Shown: positions 9,031 to 16,933, numbered from the stretch's first letter. The stretch: 57,951 bases of DNA from Hahella ganghwensis DSM 17046 (GCF_000376785.1 NZ_AQXX01000102.1:1-57951); one strand, 5' to 3'. Made by a program: numbers and translations. The notes: generated by a model from the sequence alone, not told the origin.

Positions 9031-9072
9031 ACCCTCCTTCAGCTTCAGCTTCCGGAGGAACTCTCCTTCCGT
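9031..9072 (-). promoter_or_regulatory. SD-mimic/anti-SD leader of the regulator-like gene
   Basis: Read on the minus strand: GGAAGGAGAG (9061-9070), TTCCTCCGGA (9051-9060), then the SD GAAGGAGGGT (9031-9040). The middle segment can pair with either flanking segment, one pairing hiding the SD and the other freeing it. It is a compact version of the leader design seen elsewhere in the window. Confidence 0.5.
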
Positions 9073-9371
9073 ATTTGTAATTAATGCCATTTCAATGACA
9101 ATAGCCGGCAACACGGCCAACCTACAGCAATTCTGTGCAAAGAAAAACCAAATTTCTGCCGAAGTTTAATAAATATTGCGGTATCTATCTAGTCAATTTA
9201 TACCAAAGAATCCTGATTCCTCGTAGAACGCTATCCTAACAAGGAAGCCAAAGCCTTTTGTAGCAAGAAATCTCAGGCACATACAGATAGTGAGAGAGAG
9301 TAATCTGTGTCAGAACAGTAGGTCAATTTTAGTTATCCTAAATTTTTTTTTGGGATTTACGTCACATTTAA
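9073..9371. other. Gene-free spacer
   Basis: No ORF with a ribosome site and no clear hairpin. It should hold the promoter of the leftward regulator-like gene. The stretch is AT-rich near 9335-9355 (a run of T in TAAATTTTTTTTTGGG). Confidence 0.4.
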
Positions 9372-9398
9372 TTGACACTCGAAATGAAAAACTATAGT
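9372..9398 (+). promoter_or_regulatory. Candidate promoter of a small RNA
   Basis: TTGACA at 9372-9377 is a perfect -35. TATAGT at 9393-9398 is a good -10 with a short 15-base spacer; TAGTTT gives a 17-base spacer. No ORF follows for 350 bases, but a hairpin-rich stretch does. Confidence 0.45.
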
Positions 9399-9404
9399 TT
9401 CCGC

Positions 9405-9612
9405 AATATTAGTTGATATAACGCTGCCAATAACGGACCCCATCAGACAATCAGGGGCGTTTCACGACATCGTTCTAACCAGTTTTTAAAGCAATCCTTG
9501 CGAGAGGATTGAAAACAGAGTTGGCATGCAGGGCCACAAAGCAAGAACAAATAGATGGTAGTCATTTGTTCTGCACCCTATTAAATGAAGCGCCCAGGAA
9601 TTTGGGCACTTC
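9405..9612 (+). ncRNA. Candidate structured small RNA
   Basis: Downstream of the candidate promoter lies about 200 bases with no ORF and three successive hairpins: AATCC/GGATT (9493-9510), AGAACAAAT/ATTTGTTCT (9544-9572, nine perfect pairs extended by GC) and GAAG-GCCCA/TGGGC-CTTC (9587-9612). The last resembles the terminator at 10925 (shared GAAGCGCCCA) but lacks a T run. No known RNA family is recognised. Existence of a transcript is inference. Confidence 0.35.
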
Positions 9613-9751
9613 CATTCACTGTAGTTCTCGCCATGACTCTATGATTGATTGCGAGTAATATACAGATTAGACAAAATGCGGTGATGACAAGTTAAAAAAA
9701 TACCCACACAGCCGCTTCAAAGCAGCAATGCAGGTATGGAGACTCAAGACT

Positions 9752-9949
9752 ATGTTGATATCAGGAGATAGAATTAGGCTTAGTTCAAGGGAGTTGAACC
9801 AACTAAGTCAGTTGACTCAATGTTCGGTTTCCCATTTACGGACAAAAACTCAGCTCAATTCCTTTGTTCGCGAGCAATTGGCCAACCAACCCGACTCAAC
9901 TCCTGAAGAGAAGTTAATCCACAAAATGTTGGAATCATTTCTTACGTGA
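9752..9949 (+). CDS. Small hypothetical protein
   Basis: 65 residues starting MLISGDRIRLSSRELNQL. The start at 9752 is preferred over 9728 because GGAG lies ten bases before it. The segment SRELNQLSQLTQCSVSHLRTKTQLNSF suggests a short helix-turn-helix, but it is too short to be sure. Its 3' end overlaps the convergent 9935-10120 gene by 15 bases. Not recognised. Confidence 0.4.
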   Translation: MLISGDRIRLSSRELNQLSQLTQCSVSHLRTKTQLNSFVREQLANQPDSTPEEKLIHKMLESFLT

Positions 9950-10120
9950 TGCTTCAACGGTTCGTAACGCTCTAACATAAATATGCGATAGCTCTTCCCT
10001 AAGTTCGCGATCCTCGTTAAGAACATCAACTATCAAGACAGCCATGTCTGGATCCTCTGCCATTTCTCTTAATTGAGTGTGACAGGTTTTTAACCACTTC
10101 AAATCAAGTACATTTACCAT
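9935..10120 (-). CDS. Small acidic hypothetical protein
   Basis: 61 residues, MVNVLDLKWLKTCHTQLREM..., helical and charged. The start at 10120 is chosen from the strong SD AAAGGAGAA, held in the P2 hairpin of a leader of the recurrent design; the longer frame upstream would run through that hairpin. It is a good example of the leader marking a real small gene. Function not recognised. Confidence 0.6.
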   Translation of the reverse strand: MVNVLDLKWLKTCHTQLREMAEDPDMAVLIVDVLNEDRELREELSHIYVRALRTVEASRKK

Positions 10121-10122
10121 AC

Positions 10123-10178
10123 GCTTCTCCTTTTGTCCCCAGAAGAAGCTCCCCATTAGGAGAAGCTTCCCAATGGGG
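10123..10178 (-). promoter_or_regulatory. Twin-hairpin SD-sequestering leader (copy 3)
   Basis: P1 pairs CCCCATT with AATGGGG (10151-10178). P2 pairs GCTTCT with AGAAGC (10123-10149) and overlaps the SD AAAGGAGAA. Inside P1 is GGAAGC (10165-10170), a one-base variant of the SD arm AGAAGC, able to compete for the anti-SD. Confidence 0.7.
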
Positions 10179-10409
10179 TGAAAATGTAGTCAGACCCAAT
10201 TCTTATTTAGAATCGTGCATCATTTCAGGTCTACGGATGCTTTCCTTTCGCCCATCATAGGCAACAAAGACTGGTAATTATTTCAATAATACAGGCAACT
10301 AGCTGAGTCAGTCTATCTAATGGAAGACCGGCAAAAACTTTACTGAACGCAATTGAGATGCCCTATGCAATAGGATGTCGCTAGTAAATCGACCAAAGGA
10401 CTCAATCTC

Positions 10410-10898
10410 ATGACTCAGACCATAATCCGTATTCTTGTTGTGCTATATCTACTGGTTCCCGGAACAGTATATGGCTCAGATAATCCGGCTACGCCAGAAA
10501 TACTCAGCTACAAAGCAGAAGAGAAGATAGCGATATTGAAACTTATCGATGCCAACCTGTACAAAACTCTGACGGCTATTGGCGTAGCTGGGGGAATTCA
10601 GAATCAAGCTGAAGTATACAAACGCCTCTCATTTGTATTGTCGGGCCTATCGTCATTGTCGTATAGAGCTGGCTTTATCGAGCTCTCAAAATGCTATGGC
10701 TCTATGGCGACCCAGTATAATAGCCAAGCAATTTCTCAAAACACAGGAAGCTGCAGAGACAAAGCGTATGCCAAATACCAGGATGAGATTTCAGCAGCAC
10801 TCTCTAGGCCTGGGCATGAACTAATTCTGCTGAATGAACTGGCCAATGATTGGCTTAGTGAAGAATTTCAAACCAATCCACACTCTGTTTTATTTTAA
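10410..10898 (+). CDS. Secreted hypothetical protein
   Basis: 162 residues with a clear signal peptide (hydrophobic core 5-18, cut after VYGS). The mature part has two cysteines (KCYGS and GSCRD) that may form a disulphide and is mainly helical. SD AAAGGA lies ten bases before the ATG. It is a lone rightward gene beside the leftward maintenance block, closed by the terminator at 10925. Family not recognised; a periplasmic entry-exclusion or envelope role is possible but unsupported. Confidence 0.6.
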   Translation: MTQTIIRILVVLYLLVPGTVYGSDNPATPEILSYKAEEKIAILKLIDANLYKTLTAIGVAGGIQNQAEVYKRLSFVLSGLSSLSYRAGFIELSKCYGSMATQYNSQAISQNTGSCRDKAYAKYQDEISAALSRPGHELILLNELANDWLSEEFQTNPHSVLF

Positions 10899-10924
10899 CA
10901 ACTGACACTCCTAAGCTGAAAATG

Positions 10925-10947
10925 AAGCGCCCATATCTTGGGCGCTT
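10925..10947. terminator. Hairpin terminator between convergent genes
   Basis: AAGCGCCCA (10925-10933) and TGGGCGCTT (10939-10947), a perfect 9-bp stem with a 5-base loop, followed by TTTAA. It lies between the 10410 gene and the convergent helicase gene and may serve both. Confidence 0.75.
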
Positions 10948-10951
10948 TAAC

Positions 10952-13225
10952 TCATGCAGCATGACTTAACAGCTGTTTGGCTAAGGCAACTTCCACACTA
11001 CCTTCACCAGGGTTTAATGCATCCAGGCCACAGTCCGGAACTTCGCCAGAAGCACTCTGCGACACTTGAATTTTTTGCCCCAAGAGGGCCATGCACTCAA
11101 TTTGAGCCGTTCCCCGGTAGCCTAAAAACTTTACGCTAACAGGGTATTTTTGCCCAATTCTCCAGCTACGTTTGGATGACTGCTCCACAATCGTTGGTTT
11201 GATGCCCGTTTGCATAAATATGAGCTGATTAAACGCAAGCAAATCCAGTCCAGTTTCAACACAAGCGGGGTTACATATCACTCCATCAACCCCCAGATCC
11301 AACTGGTTATCAATCCACTCTTCTCGACGATCTGCCGGAACAGTCGACCTTAGAACAGCAAACCTAAGGCCTTCTGCTTCCAACAGTTTTTTAAGTCGAG
11401 CCATAGTGTCTCTTTTTCCAGTATAGATCGTATACACCAAAGTCTTTATCCCATCTGCTTTAGCCCTTTTACATAACGAGAGTAGTTTCTGCTCCTTAGG
11501 AGTAGGAGCTTCATCCGCTATTGCCGGGACAAACGCGATAGTATCCCTGGACCCTGGACGCTTCACTACCTCAGGACGGAAGCATGTCTCTGGCCATGCC
11601 AATAAGCAATTTATTACAACACCTAGCAAACTTGTATCACCTCTTGCCAGTGCTTTGCGCATTTCCAGTGTCAAACGATTGCTTAAGTTTTCATAGCATT
11701 CAGACATGTCATCAGTCATCTCAACTTCGAGATACTCTTCCGTATAAGGAGGTAGATTGTCCGAGATATCACCTAGCTTCACAAAAACTGTATTAGGCAG
11801 CAGGTACCTGGTAATACAGCTTGGCGATATCCCCGGAGCTCGGCTAACAGAGACAGAGGTTTTATTCCCCCTTGCCGTTTTATGACTCCCTTCAAGAGTT
11901 TCTTTAAATACCTCCTTTAAAACCCCGTGAGACCTCATGAACGACATTTCAGCACCTGCAACACTACCAGAGGCATTTGCTATATAACCATCAGATCTGA
12001 GTTTCCCTCCCATGGACCGCCACAGCAGATAAAATAGGTCATTTGCATACCCTTTTATCAATGTTCCAGTACAAAGTAGAACTTTTTGCACTTGAGATGC
12101 GATAACAGCCATGGCTTGACCCTGAGCACTGCTAGGGGCTGAGTATTCATGAGCTTCATCAACTATAGCCAAGTCAAAAAAGTTTCTTGGGAAATATCTT
12201 TTGATGAATTCACTGGCCTGGTAACAACTCTCAGAAAGTGAGAATTCCAACCTACCAAGAGCTTTCTCTATTCGACCAGATTGCCGGTCTGAGAATACGA
12301 AATCCCCGGTTTCATCCATCAGATTGACAAGATCATACACATTGTCTGCCAAGGTACTTCCTATCGACTCTGCACCAAATGTTCCACAAAGTGCTTCCGC
12401 AGTTTTTGGTCCAATGGTGGGAAGCTTGCACAGAAATCGACTCACCTGCTCATCATAGTCTTTAGGCTTTTTTGGATTGTATAGCGTCCAAAGAGGCTCA
12501 TTACAGACACGATCATCATTTTCCTTGTTGGAACAGAACAATCGACTCTTAGCAGAGAGAGACTCAAACTCCTCTTGTGTTAGGGGTTCTCCATCTTCAT
12601 TCGTGATTGGGGCGAAGCACTTGGGACACGCTGCAACCGTTGTGGAGTATAAGAATGTCCTTCCCTTCTCATTGTTATTCTCCATTGATTCCAGGGAATG
12701 AATTTTCCTTGCAGCTGCAGCTGGCTTCCAGTGATATCCCATTCTCATCCTCACGCGGCCGAGGATGTAGTAGCATGGTTTATCACGCTTGAAGCCCTCA
12801 GACCTCATCTTGACCAGTGTCGACAGCGTCGCTGGACCATTCAGAACGATAACATCTGCACCAGGTACAGTTTCCCTCACCTCTCTGGCCCACTTGTATA
12901 CAAGATGGGGTGGACATAAAACTAGAAATCGTTGATATCCAAAGCTGTTGGCGATGTAGCTAACAGCTAATGACATGAACGTTTTCCCGGTTCCCATCTT
13001 GCCATTCAGGATTGCTGTTCTCTCGTTCTGCTCAAACAAGAGAGTACACATAGCATGAATGGCTGATTTTTGAGCCTCGAAGGGGGTTCTATGTAGGTCT
13101 TCAAGGAGTATGTCCCAAATCGGGTTGGGCTGGGAATATAGAGGCGGGCAACTACGCTCCACTTGGTCAAGTAGTTCACTGCCCCAGTCACTGATAAAAT
13201 CAGCGAGAGAGATTTCGTTGGTCAT
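10952..13225 (-). CDS. SNF2/DEAH-type helicase of plasmids
   Basis: 757 residues. Helicase motif I is GKMGTGKT (75-82), motif II DEAH (356-359), motif III CTGT, and the C-terminal motif VI QSSKRSWRIGQ, typical of SNF2-like superfamily 2 ATPases. An insert between motifs I and II carries C200-x2-C203, C231 and C241, a probable zinc site. Such proteins remodel or translocate on duplex DNA. The start is MTNEIS at 13225, with SD AAGGAG in a leader hairpin; a longer frame upstream would read through the leader. It is the last gene of the block that includes the DNA methylase, so a role in plasmid establishment or defence is possible. Confidence 0.85.
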   Translation of the reverse strand: MTNEISLADFISDWGSELLDQVERSCPPLYSQPNPIWDILLEDLHRTPFEAQKSAIHAMCTLLFEQNERTAILNGKMGTGKTFMSLAVSYIANSFGYQRFLVLCPPHLVYKWAREVRETVPGADVIVLNGPATLSTLVKMRSEGFKRDKPCYYILGRVRMRMGYHWKPAAAARKIHSLESMENNNEKGRTFLYSTTVAACPKCFAPITNEDGEPLTQEEFESLSAKSRLFCSNKENDDRVCNEPLWTLYNPKKPKDYDEQVSRFLCKLPTIGPKTAEALCGTFGAESIGSTLADNVYDLVNLMDETGDFVFSDRQSGRIEKALGRLEFSLSESCYQASEFIKRYFPRNFFDLAIVDEAHEYSAPSSAQGQAMAVIASQVQKVLLCTGTLIKGYANDLFYLLWRSMGGKLRSDGYIANASGSVAGAEMSFMRSHGVLKEVFKETLEGSHKTARGNKTSVSVSRAPGISPSCITRYLLPNTVFVKLGDISDNLPPYTEEYLEVEMTDDMSECYENLSNRLTLEMRKALARGDTSLLGVVINCLLAWPETCFRPEVVKRPGSRDTIAFVPAIADEAPTPKEQKLLSLCKRAKADGIKTLVYTIYTGKRDTMARLKKLLEAEGLRFAVLRSTVPADRREEWIDNQLDLGVDGVICNPACVETGLDLLAFNQLIFMQTGIKPTIVEQSSKRSWRIGQKYPVSVKFLGYRGTAQIECMALLGQKIQVSQSASGEVPDCGLDALNPGEGSVEVALAKQLLSHAA

Positions 13226-13227
13226 AA

Positions 13228-13286
13228 GAGTCTCCTTGTAAATCATTTGCACCAAAGGAGACTCCACCAGGGAGTTTCCCTGGCGG
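13228..13286 (-). promoter_or_regulatory. Twin-hairpin SD-sequestering leader (copy 4)
   Basis: P2: GAGTCTCCTT (minus-strand copy of 13255-13264) pairs perfectly over ten bases with AAGGAGACTC (13228-13237), the SD arm. P1: CCAGGG/CCCTGG (13267-13283) inside an outer CC/GG. P1 contains GGAAACTC (13272-13279), differing by one base from the SD arm GGAGACTC. Confidence 0.8.
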
Positions 13287-13389
13287 GTTGTGTGAAGGAT
13301 CCACTGGTAATATTTACCAGCCTACGCTTATGGATCCGCGAGCGTAGAACCTCTATCGCTATAAAAGCGATTGTGAGATTTCAGGAAGA

Positions 13390-13656
13390 CTACTTACTAG
13401 GCCCCACACCAAATAGGTCTGCAGCCTTCAAATTAGCAAGTTCAGGCAATGAATCTAAGCAAAAAGCTATAAAATCTAAGTTTGGATTAGATCGCTCAGG
13501 ATAAAACCGGTTTTGCAACTTTTGTATTTCTTTGCGCGAGCCCTCTCTACCATAGAGCCTTTCATATAGTACTGCCCACCCACCAAGCTGGTCTTTGACA
13601 CGTAAAATATGGGCAAAGAAAACCCTACGATGATGAAGTTGATTTGCCTTTAGCAT
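13390..13656 (-). CDS. Small basic hypothetical protein
   Basis: 88 residues from ATG at 13656; a TTG start eight codons earlier (13680) is possible and neither has a good SD. The protein is basic and helical (NQLHHRRVFFAHILRVKDQLGGWAVLYERLYG), with an end (DFIAFCLDSLPELANLKAADLFG) that could be a small helix-turn-helix. It lies upstream of the helicase gene in the same direction, about 100 bases before that gene's leader. An AT-rich repeat region lies just upstream. Family not recognised. Confidence 0.45.
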   Translation of the reverse strand: MLKANQLHHRRVFFAHILRVKDQLGGWAVLYERLYGREGSRKEIQKLQNRFYPERSNPNLDFIAFCLDSLPELANLKAADLFGVGPSK

Positions 13657-13723
13657 TCGCGCTTTTACCGTTTTTGGCAAAGCTTAATTAAATCAACTAA
13701 ATAATTCAGCAATTGGCTTGAAA

Positions 13724-13763
13724 ATAAATCATATTTGATTTATATATATCATTAATGATTTAT
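13724..13763. promoter_or_regulatory. AT-rich operator-like repeats
   Basis: Three copies of one half-site: ATAAATCAT inverted at 13724-13732, TTGATTTAT at 13735-13743 and ATGATTTAT at 13755-13763. The two direct copies start 20 bases apart, about two helical turns. They sit upstream of the 13390-13656 gene, so a regulator binding site or promoter region is likely. Confidence 0.45.
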
Positions 13764-13781
13764 AGGCGGCAGGGCCATTCA

Positions 13782-13815
13782 GAGCAAATAGTTTGAGGTT
13801 ATTTGCTCTTTTTTT
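13782..13815 (+). terminator. Rightward rho-independent terminator with no rightward gene
   Basis: GAGCAAATA (13782-13790), loop of nine, TATTTGCTC (13800-13808), then a run of seven T. It has the T tract only in the rightward direction, although all neighbouring genes are leftward. It may end a short rightward RNA started in the AT-rich repeats just before it. Confidence 0.6.
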
Positions 13816-13867
13816 GTCTCGAAGTAAAGGAGGCCGAAGCCCCCTATTCACCCTAACGAGTATATGT

Positions 13868-14440
13868 TCATGCAGAAAGGCGGTTAAACGCTCTACCTGC
13901 TTTCAAGAATGTAGTTACGACATCTTCCACAACGTTCTCATCAAGCTTAAAGCATATTCCGTTCACTCCAATACCGTCTTCCAGGAATTCGAGCAGACCA
14001 GAGTCCAAAAATCGCTCTATAAGCTCATCCTTCCATTCATCCAATAAAGGAACATGGACATACTTCTTCAACATTCCCCAAATATCAGGATTTCCAAGAT
14101 GTAAGTGCAAAGCGACTCGTGTTGCCACATCAAACCCAGAAGTCCGCTTATCAACAACAAAGGCATGTACTAAATCACCAAAAATTGGACTGACAATTTT
14201 ACTGGTGTGCTTTTCAAGCATCTTAGCACTGGGAACATATGCAGTACGGTTTGCGCCTGCTGGGGGATTCACGAGGGTAATTTTATCAATTCCAGTCTCA
14301 TGATCGCTTGCCTGCATCCTTGCGATAAATTCGAGTAGCGATGTTTCTCTGCCCCACGCGGATAGAAACACTAGGCCGCTATTCCAGGTGAGTATAGAGT
14401 CAATAAAAATATCATCTTGTTCTAAGATTTTGAAAATCAT
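13868..14440 (-). CDS. Hypothetical protein
   Basis: 190 residues from ATG 14440, chosen because GGAGG lies eight bases upstream; an earlier ATG (14467) lacks an SD. The sequence is a mixed alpha/beta protein with no membrane span or recognised motif; the middle (KITLVNPPAGANRTAYVPSA) is proline-rich and exposed. It follows the methylase gene after about 110 bases and has its own leader. Function unknown. Confidence 0.55.
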   Translation of the reverse strand: MIFKILEQDDIFIDSILTWNSGLVFLSAWGRETSLLEFIARMQASDHETGIDKITLVNPPAGANRTAYVPSAKMLEKHTSKIVSPIFGDLVHAFVVDKRTSGFDVATRVALHLHLGNPDIWGMLKKYVHVPLLDEWKDELIERFLDSGLLEFLEDGIGVNGICFKLDENVVEDVVTTFLKAGRAFNRLSA

Positions 14441-14441
14441 T

Positions 14442-14529
14442 GCCGCCTCCAAAAAATCAGAGGGCATTGCTGCAGAGGCAGCTAATGACCTCTACAGGTA
14501 AAAGACACTGGTCGTTGATACGAGCCAGT
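14442..14529 (-). promoter_or_regulatory. SD-sequestering leader (copy 5, diverged)
   Basis: P2: GCTGCCTC (14475-14482 complement) pairs over eight positions, one G-U, with GAGGCGGC (14442-14449), which includes the GGAGG SD. A competing upstream GAGG can pair the same CCTC. A separate ACTGG/CCAGT hairpin (14507-14529) lies further upstream, only 20 bases after the previous gene's stop. Confidence 0.5.
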
Positions 14530-14549
14530 TAGAAGTTTGAATTCAACGT

Positions 14550-15656
14550 TTACTTAATAGTTAGAATTTCACCATAAGTATCCGAGTTCTCGGTCAGGTC
14601 TATAGCCCTAATTACAGGAACGAACTGATCTGTTAGGACACGGGTAGTAGTTTGCTTTCCAGTTTCTTCGTCTACAGAAGACGTGACTCTTTCTTTGGAA
14701 ACTTTAAATGTATCGCCTTTGATCAACAATTTTTCACCGGTTGACTTACAAACTAGACCGTTAATTTCTCCAGCTGCCAAGCTAATGGCTAAATGCCATT
14801 TAGATAGCCGGCACAAAGGTCGAAATTCAGACTTCACTACTGGCCTATAGAGCATGTCAAACTGCCGCCACAATCCCTTATGGGCGTCTATTTGCTCGAT
14901 AAGTTGGTGTTGATCGAGAGTCAATTTCATAAACTTCTTCGAGTTGCTGGTAACCGTTGGGACTTCATAGAAATACTCAGGTTGCTCCGGCAGCTCATCA
15001 GCATTAACAATGTTCTCCCCAACTTTCAGGAGTTGCTTCTGAACTTCTTTACAAATCGTGCCAGGTCTAGAGCGGTATCCAACAACAACAACTTGTTTGA
15101 ATTGCTGTTCAGGTAGCCTGAAAATACCTACCTTCTGGTACGATTTCGCAATTAAGTTACAGATAGTTTTACTCTTGAGAGAATAATGCGGAACTACATA
15201 AATCAAAACACCGCCATACATCAATAGCGATTGACATCGGTTAAGAAAGTACTCCTCCAATCTTGATGCCTCGTTTTTTCGAATATCTTTGTTATGGTGA
15301 TCACTGGTGCGATCTCCATAAGGCGGATTCAAAAAAAGAAGCGAAAATGAGCGCGGTGAAACCAAAGTATCTTGAAGATCTGCGTGAAGACAAACGCTAA
15401 CTCTCGTTTTTGCCTGCCAAGCACGCTCTTCATCAATTTCAATACCATACGATTCCACTTTCCGGCCATCTCGTTCAAGAACACCGGTTAGGTGTTGAAG
15501 AGCAACACCCTCACCACAACATGGATCTAACAGATGTACAGACCCTTCTGAACGGCTATTAACCATTCTTCCAAGTCTTAAAAGGGATTCGTCATCAGTT
15601 GGGTAGAATCCATTTTTGATATAGTTATGAACTACTCGGGGATGCATTAAAGCCAT
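14550..15656 (-). CDS. DNA N6-adenine methyltransferase-like protein (DUF6094 type)
   Basis: 368 residues. SAM-binding motif DPCCGEG (44-50) and catalytic NPPYG (110-114) mark a Rossmann methyltransferase acting on exocyclic amino groups, most likely adenine in DNA. Length and the conserved start (PRVVHNYIKNGFYPT) fit the DUF6094 proteins found on conjugative elements. No restriction enzyme is adjacent, so it may be a solitary methylase protecting incoming DNA. SD AGGAGG is held in the leader hairpin; the gene follows DUF3275 within an apparent operon. Confidence 0.75.
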   Translation of the reverse strand: MALMHPRVVHNYIKNGFYPTDDESLLRLGRMVNSRSEGSVHLLDPCCGEGVALQHLTGVLERDGRKVESYGIEIDEERAWQAKTRVSVCLHADLQDTLVSPRSFSLLFLNPPYGDRTSDHHNKDIRKNEASRLEEYFLNRCQSLLMYGGVLIYVVPHYSLKSKTICNLIAKSYQKVGIFRLPEQQFKQVVVVGYRSRPGTICKEVQKQLLKVGENIVNADELPEQPEYFYEVPTVTSNSKKFMKLTLDQHQLIEQIDAHKGLWRQFDMLYRPVVKSEFRPLCRLSKWHLAISLAAGEINGLVCKSTGEKLLIKGDTFKVSKERVTSSVDEETGKQTTTRVLTDQFVPVIRAIDLTENSDTYGEILTIK

Positions 15657-15659
15657 AAA

Positions 15660-15719
15660 GCCTCCTAATCATCAATAAATCAATAGGAAGCACCCACATG
15701 GGTACTCCCCATGATGGGT
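15660..15719 (-). promoter_or_regulatory. Twin-hairpin SD-sequestering leader (copy 6)
   Basis: P1 has an outer ACCCA/TGGGT and an inner CATGGG/CCCATG (15692-15719). P2 pairs GCTTCCTA with TAGGAGGC (15660-15691), covering AGGAGG. The P1 loop has GGGGAG, which can pair with the anti-SD CTTCC through one G-U. It begins only 17 bases after the DUF3275 stop, so it lies inside the operon. Confidence 0.75.
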
Positions 15720-15736
15720 TTTGTAAAAACTTAATC

Positions 15737-16294
15737 TCAGCGTTGTTTCCGGAAAACCTGTTCTTTTAGGTCAATTGACCAACCGTTATCTTGTAAATAC
15801 TTAATCTGAGCACGCAGGGTATTTCTATCAACAGTTGAATCGAGCTTAACAACACTTCCAAGTGGCCAGAGATGGCCAAAAAGTGATTCACCAGCAGGAT
15901 CTGCATAAGAATCTCTTGAAGAAGTAGCCGCCTTTCTTTTTGTAGCAACTTTCTTCTCCGATTTCGCATTTTGAACATCGCATGCCTGGTCTGTTCCAGG
16001 ATCGATGACGGGATCCGGAAGTTCTTCATGACCGAGCTCAGCTCCAGTGATTCTAATAGCATCAATCTGGGCAACAGCTTCAATCAGAATTTTTCCGGTA
16101 TTACCAAGTTGAAAGGACGCCGCACGTATTTGAGATACGTCAAACTCCCCTTCATATTTTCCCTGTTCAAACTGGTCTAACAACGAATATCTGACAGAAA
16201 ACTTACCAATGCTGGTATGAATTTTTGCCACATTAAAATCGCCATTTCTACCAGAGCGTTTTTCTACTACAAGATCGCCTTGTAACGTGATCAT
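15737..16294 (-). CDS. DUF3275 family protein
   Basis: 185 residues. The N-terminal half (MITLQGDLVVEKRSGRNGDFNVAKI ... GKYEGEFDVSQI) matches the beta-rich DUF3275 domain common on integrative and conjugative elements next to ssb, DUF3577 and topoisomerase genes. The middle is a basic linker (KKVATKRKAATSS) and the C-terminus is a small domain that begins SLFGHLWPLG. Function is unknown; the context suggests DNA processing of the transferred strand. SD GGGGAG is in a leader hairpin. Confidence 0.75.
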   Translation of the reverse strand: MITLQGDLVVEKRSGRNGDFNVAKIHTSIGKFSVRYSLLDQFEQGKYEGEFDVSQIRAASFQLGNTGKILIEAVAQIDAIRITGAELGHEELPDPVIDPGTDQACDVQNAKSEKKVATKRKAATSSRDSYADPAGESLFGHLWPLGSVVKLDSTVDRNTLRAQIKYLQDNGWSIDLKEQVFRKQR

Positions 16295-16298
16295 ATAA

Positions 16299-16362
16299 CT
16301 CCCCTAACCAGAAGATTTTGTCTCATGTGATTTGGGGAGCCCACTTGGTCTCCCCAAGCGGG
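16299..16362 (-). promoter_or_regulatory. Twin-hairpin SD-sequestering leader (copy 7)
   Basis: P1: outer CCC/GGG and inner CTTGG/CCAAG (16340-16362). P2: CTCCCC (complement of 16334-16339) pairs with the SD GGGGAG (16299-16304). The loop of P1 holds an identical GGGGAG (16350-16355), so the anti-SD has two equal partners. Confidence 0.8.
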
Positions 16363-16369
16363 TACGGCT

Positions 16370-16904
16370 TAAATGCTGCTTTTCAGCCACGAGCAGCTCT
16401 CTGGTCGATCAGGACGATCGATACAGAACCATCTATCCAATAACTCCTCAAGGAGGACATTGGGTAGATGGCTGTTTGGGATATAATTGAAATTGGATAG
16501 AGTAAAACGGTTGTCGAAACAACCGTTTTAGATACAAGAAACCGCAGTAGTTAGACAGTAACGCTCTAATCAGGTTTAAGCAGCGTGCGTATTCTGCATC
16601 AACCAATATGGCCACACGAGAGCTGTTGGCCATCACACCTAGTGCATCCTGGAAACCAGAATACAAAAGGCCGCGTGAATTTATGAACCGGCCACGGAGC
16701 CGACGAAGACACATCGTAAGAGCACTGCGGGGCTCTATTAAAGCGACTTTTCAATCGGCTTAATAGAGCCCCGCAGTGAAGACTCAGAACAGGACAGTAG
16801 AGAGACTGTTGCAGGGCCACTCTTTTTCCGTTCTCGGGTTGCAGAGGGTGGTATTTCACAACCCACGACCACCTAGCCACGTCACAAGGACGGACAGTGA
16901 AATG
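16370..16904. other. Multi-hairpin intergenic region, possible ssDNA promoter or structured RNA
   Basis: No gene is found in about 530 bases, but stems are dense: CCATCTA-CCAAT with ATTGG-TAGATGG (16429-16471); a perfect 12-bp stem with loop CGAA (16503-16530); ATGGCCA/TGGCCAT (16608-16633); GGCCG/CGGCC near 16669-16694; and a 19-bp perfect stem CACTGCGGGGCTCTATTAA with its complement around 16733-16788. A GGTGGT/ACCACC pair follows near 16848-16873. It lies between STY4534-like and DUF3275 genes, close to ssb. A single-strand promoter, oriT part or large RNA are all possible. Confidence 0.5.
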
Positions 16905-16924
16905 AGGAGAGGCAAGCCTCTCCT
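16905..16924 (-). terminator. Hairpin after the STY4534-like gene
   Basis: AGGAGAGGC (16905-16913), two-base loop, GCCTCTCCT (16916-16924), ten bases beyond the stop codon of the leftward gene. The stem is strong but only a weak T-rich tail follows. Confidence 0.6.
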
Positions 16925-16933
16925 TAATCTAAA

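Noticed and set aside
13390-13680. TTG start at 13680 for the small basic protein
   Set aside because: No SD before it; the in-frame ATG at 13656 was preferred, though that start is also weak.
16448-16880. Minus-strand ORFs of 88 and 93 codons
   Set aside because: They run through perfect hairpins, lack SDs and have no protein-like pattern; the region is better read as structured noncoding DNA.
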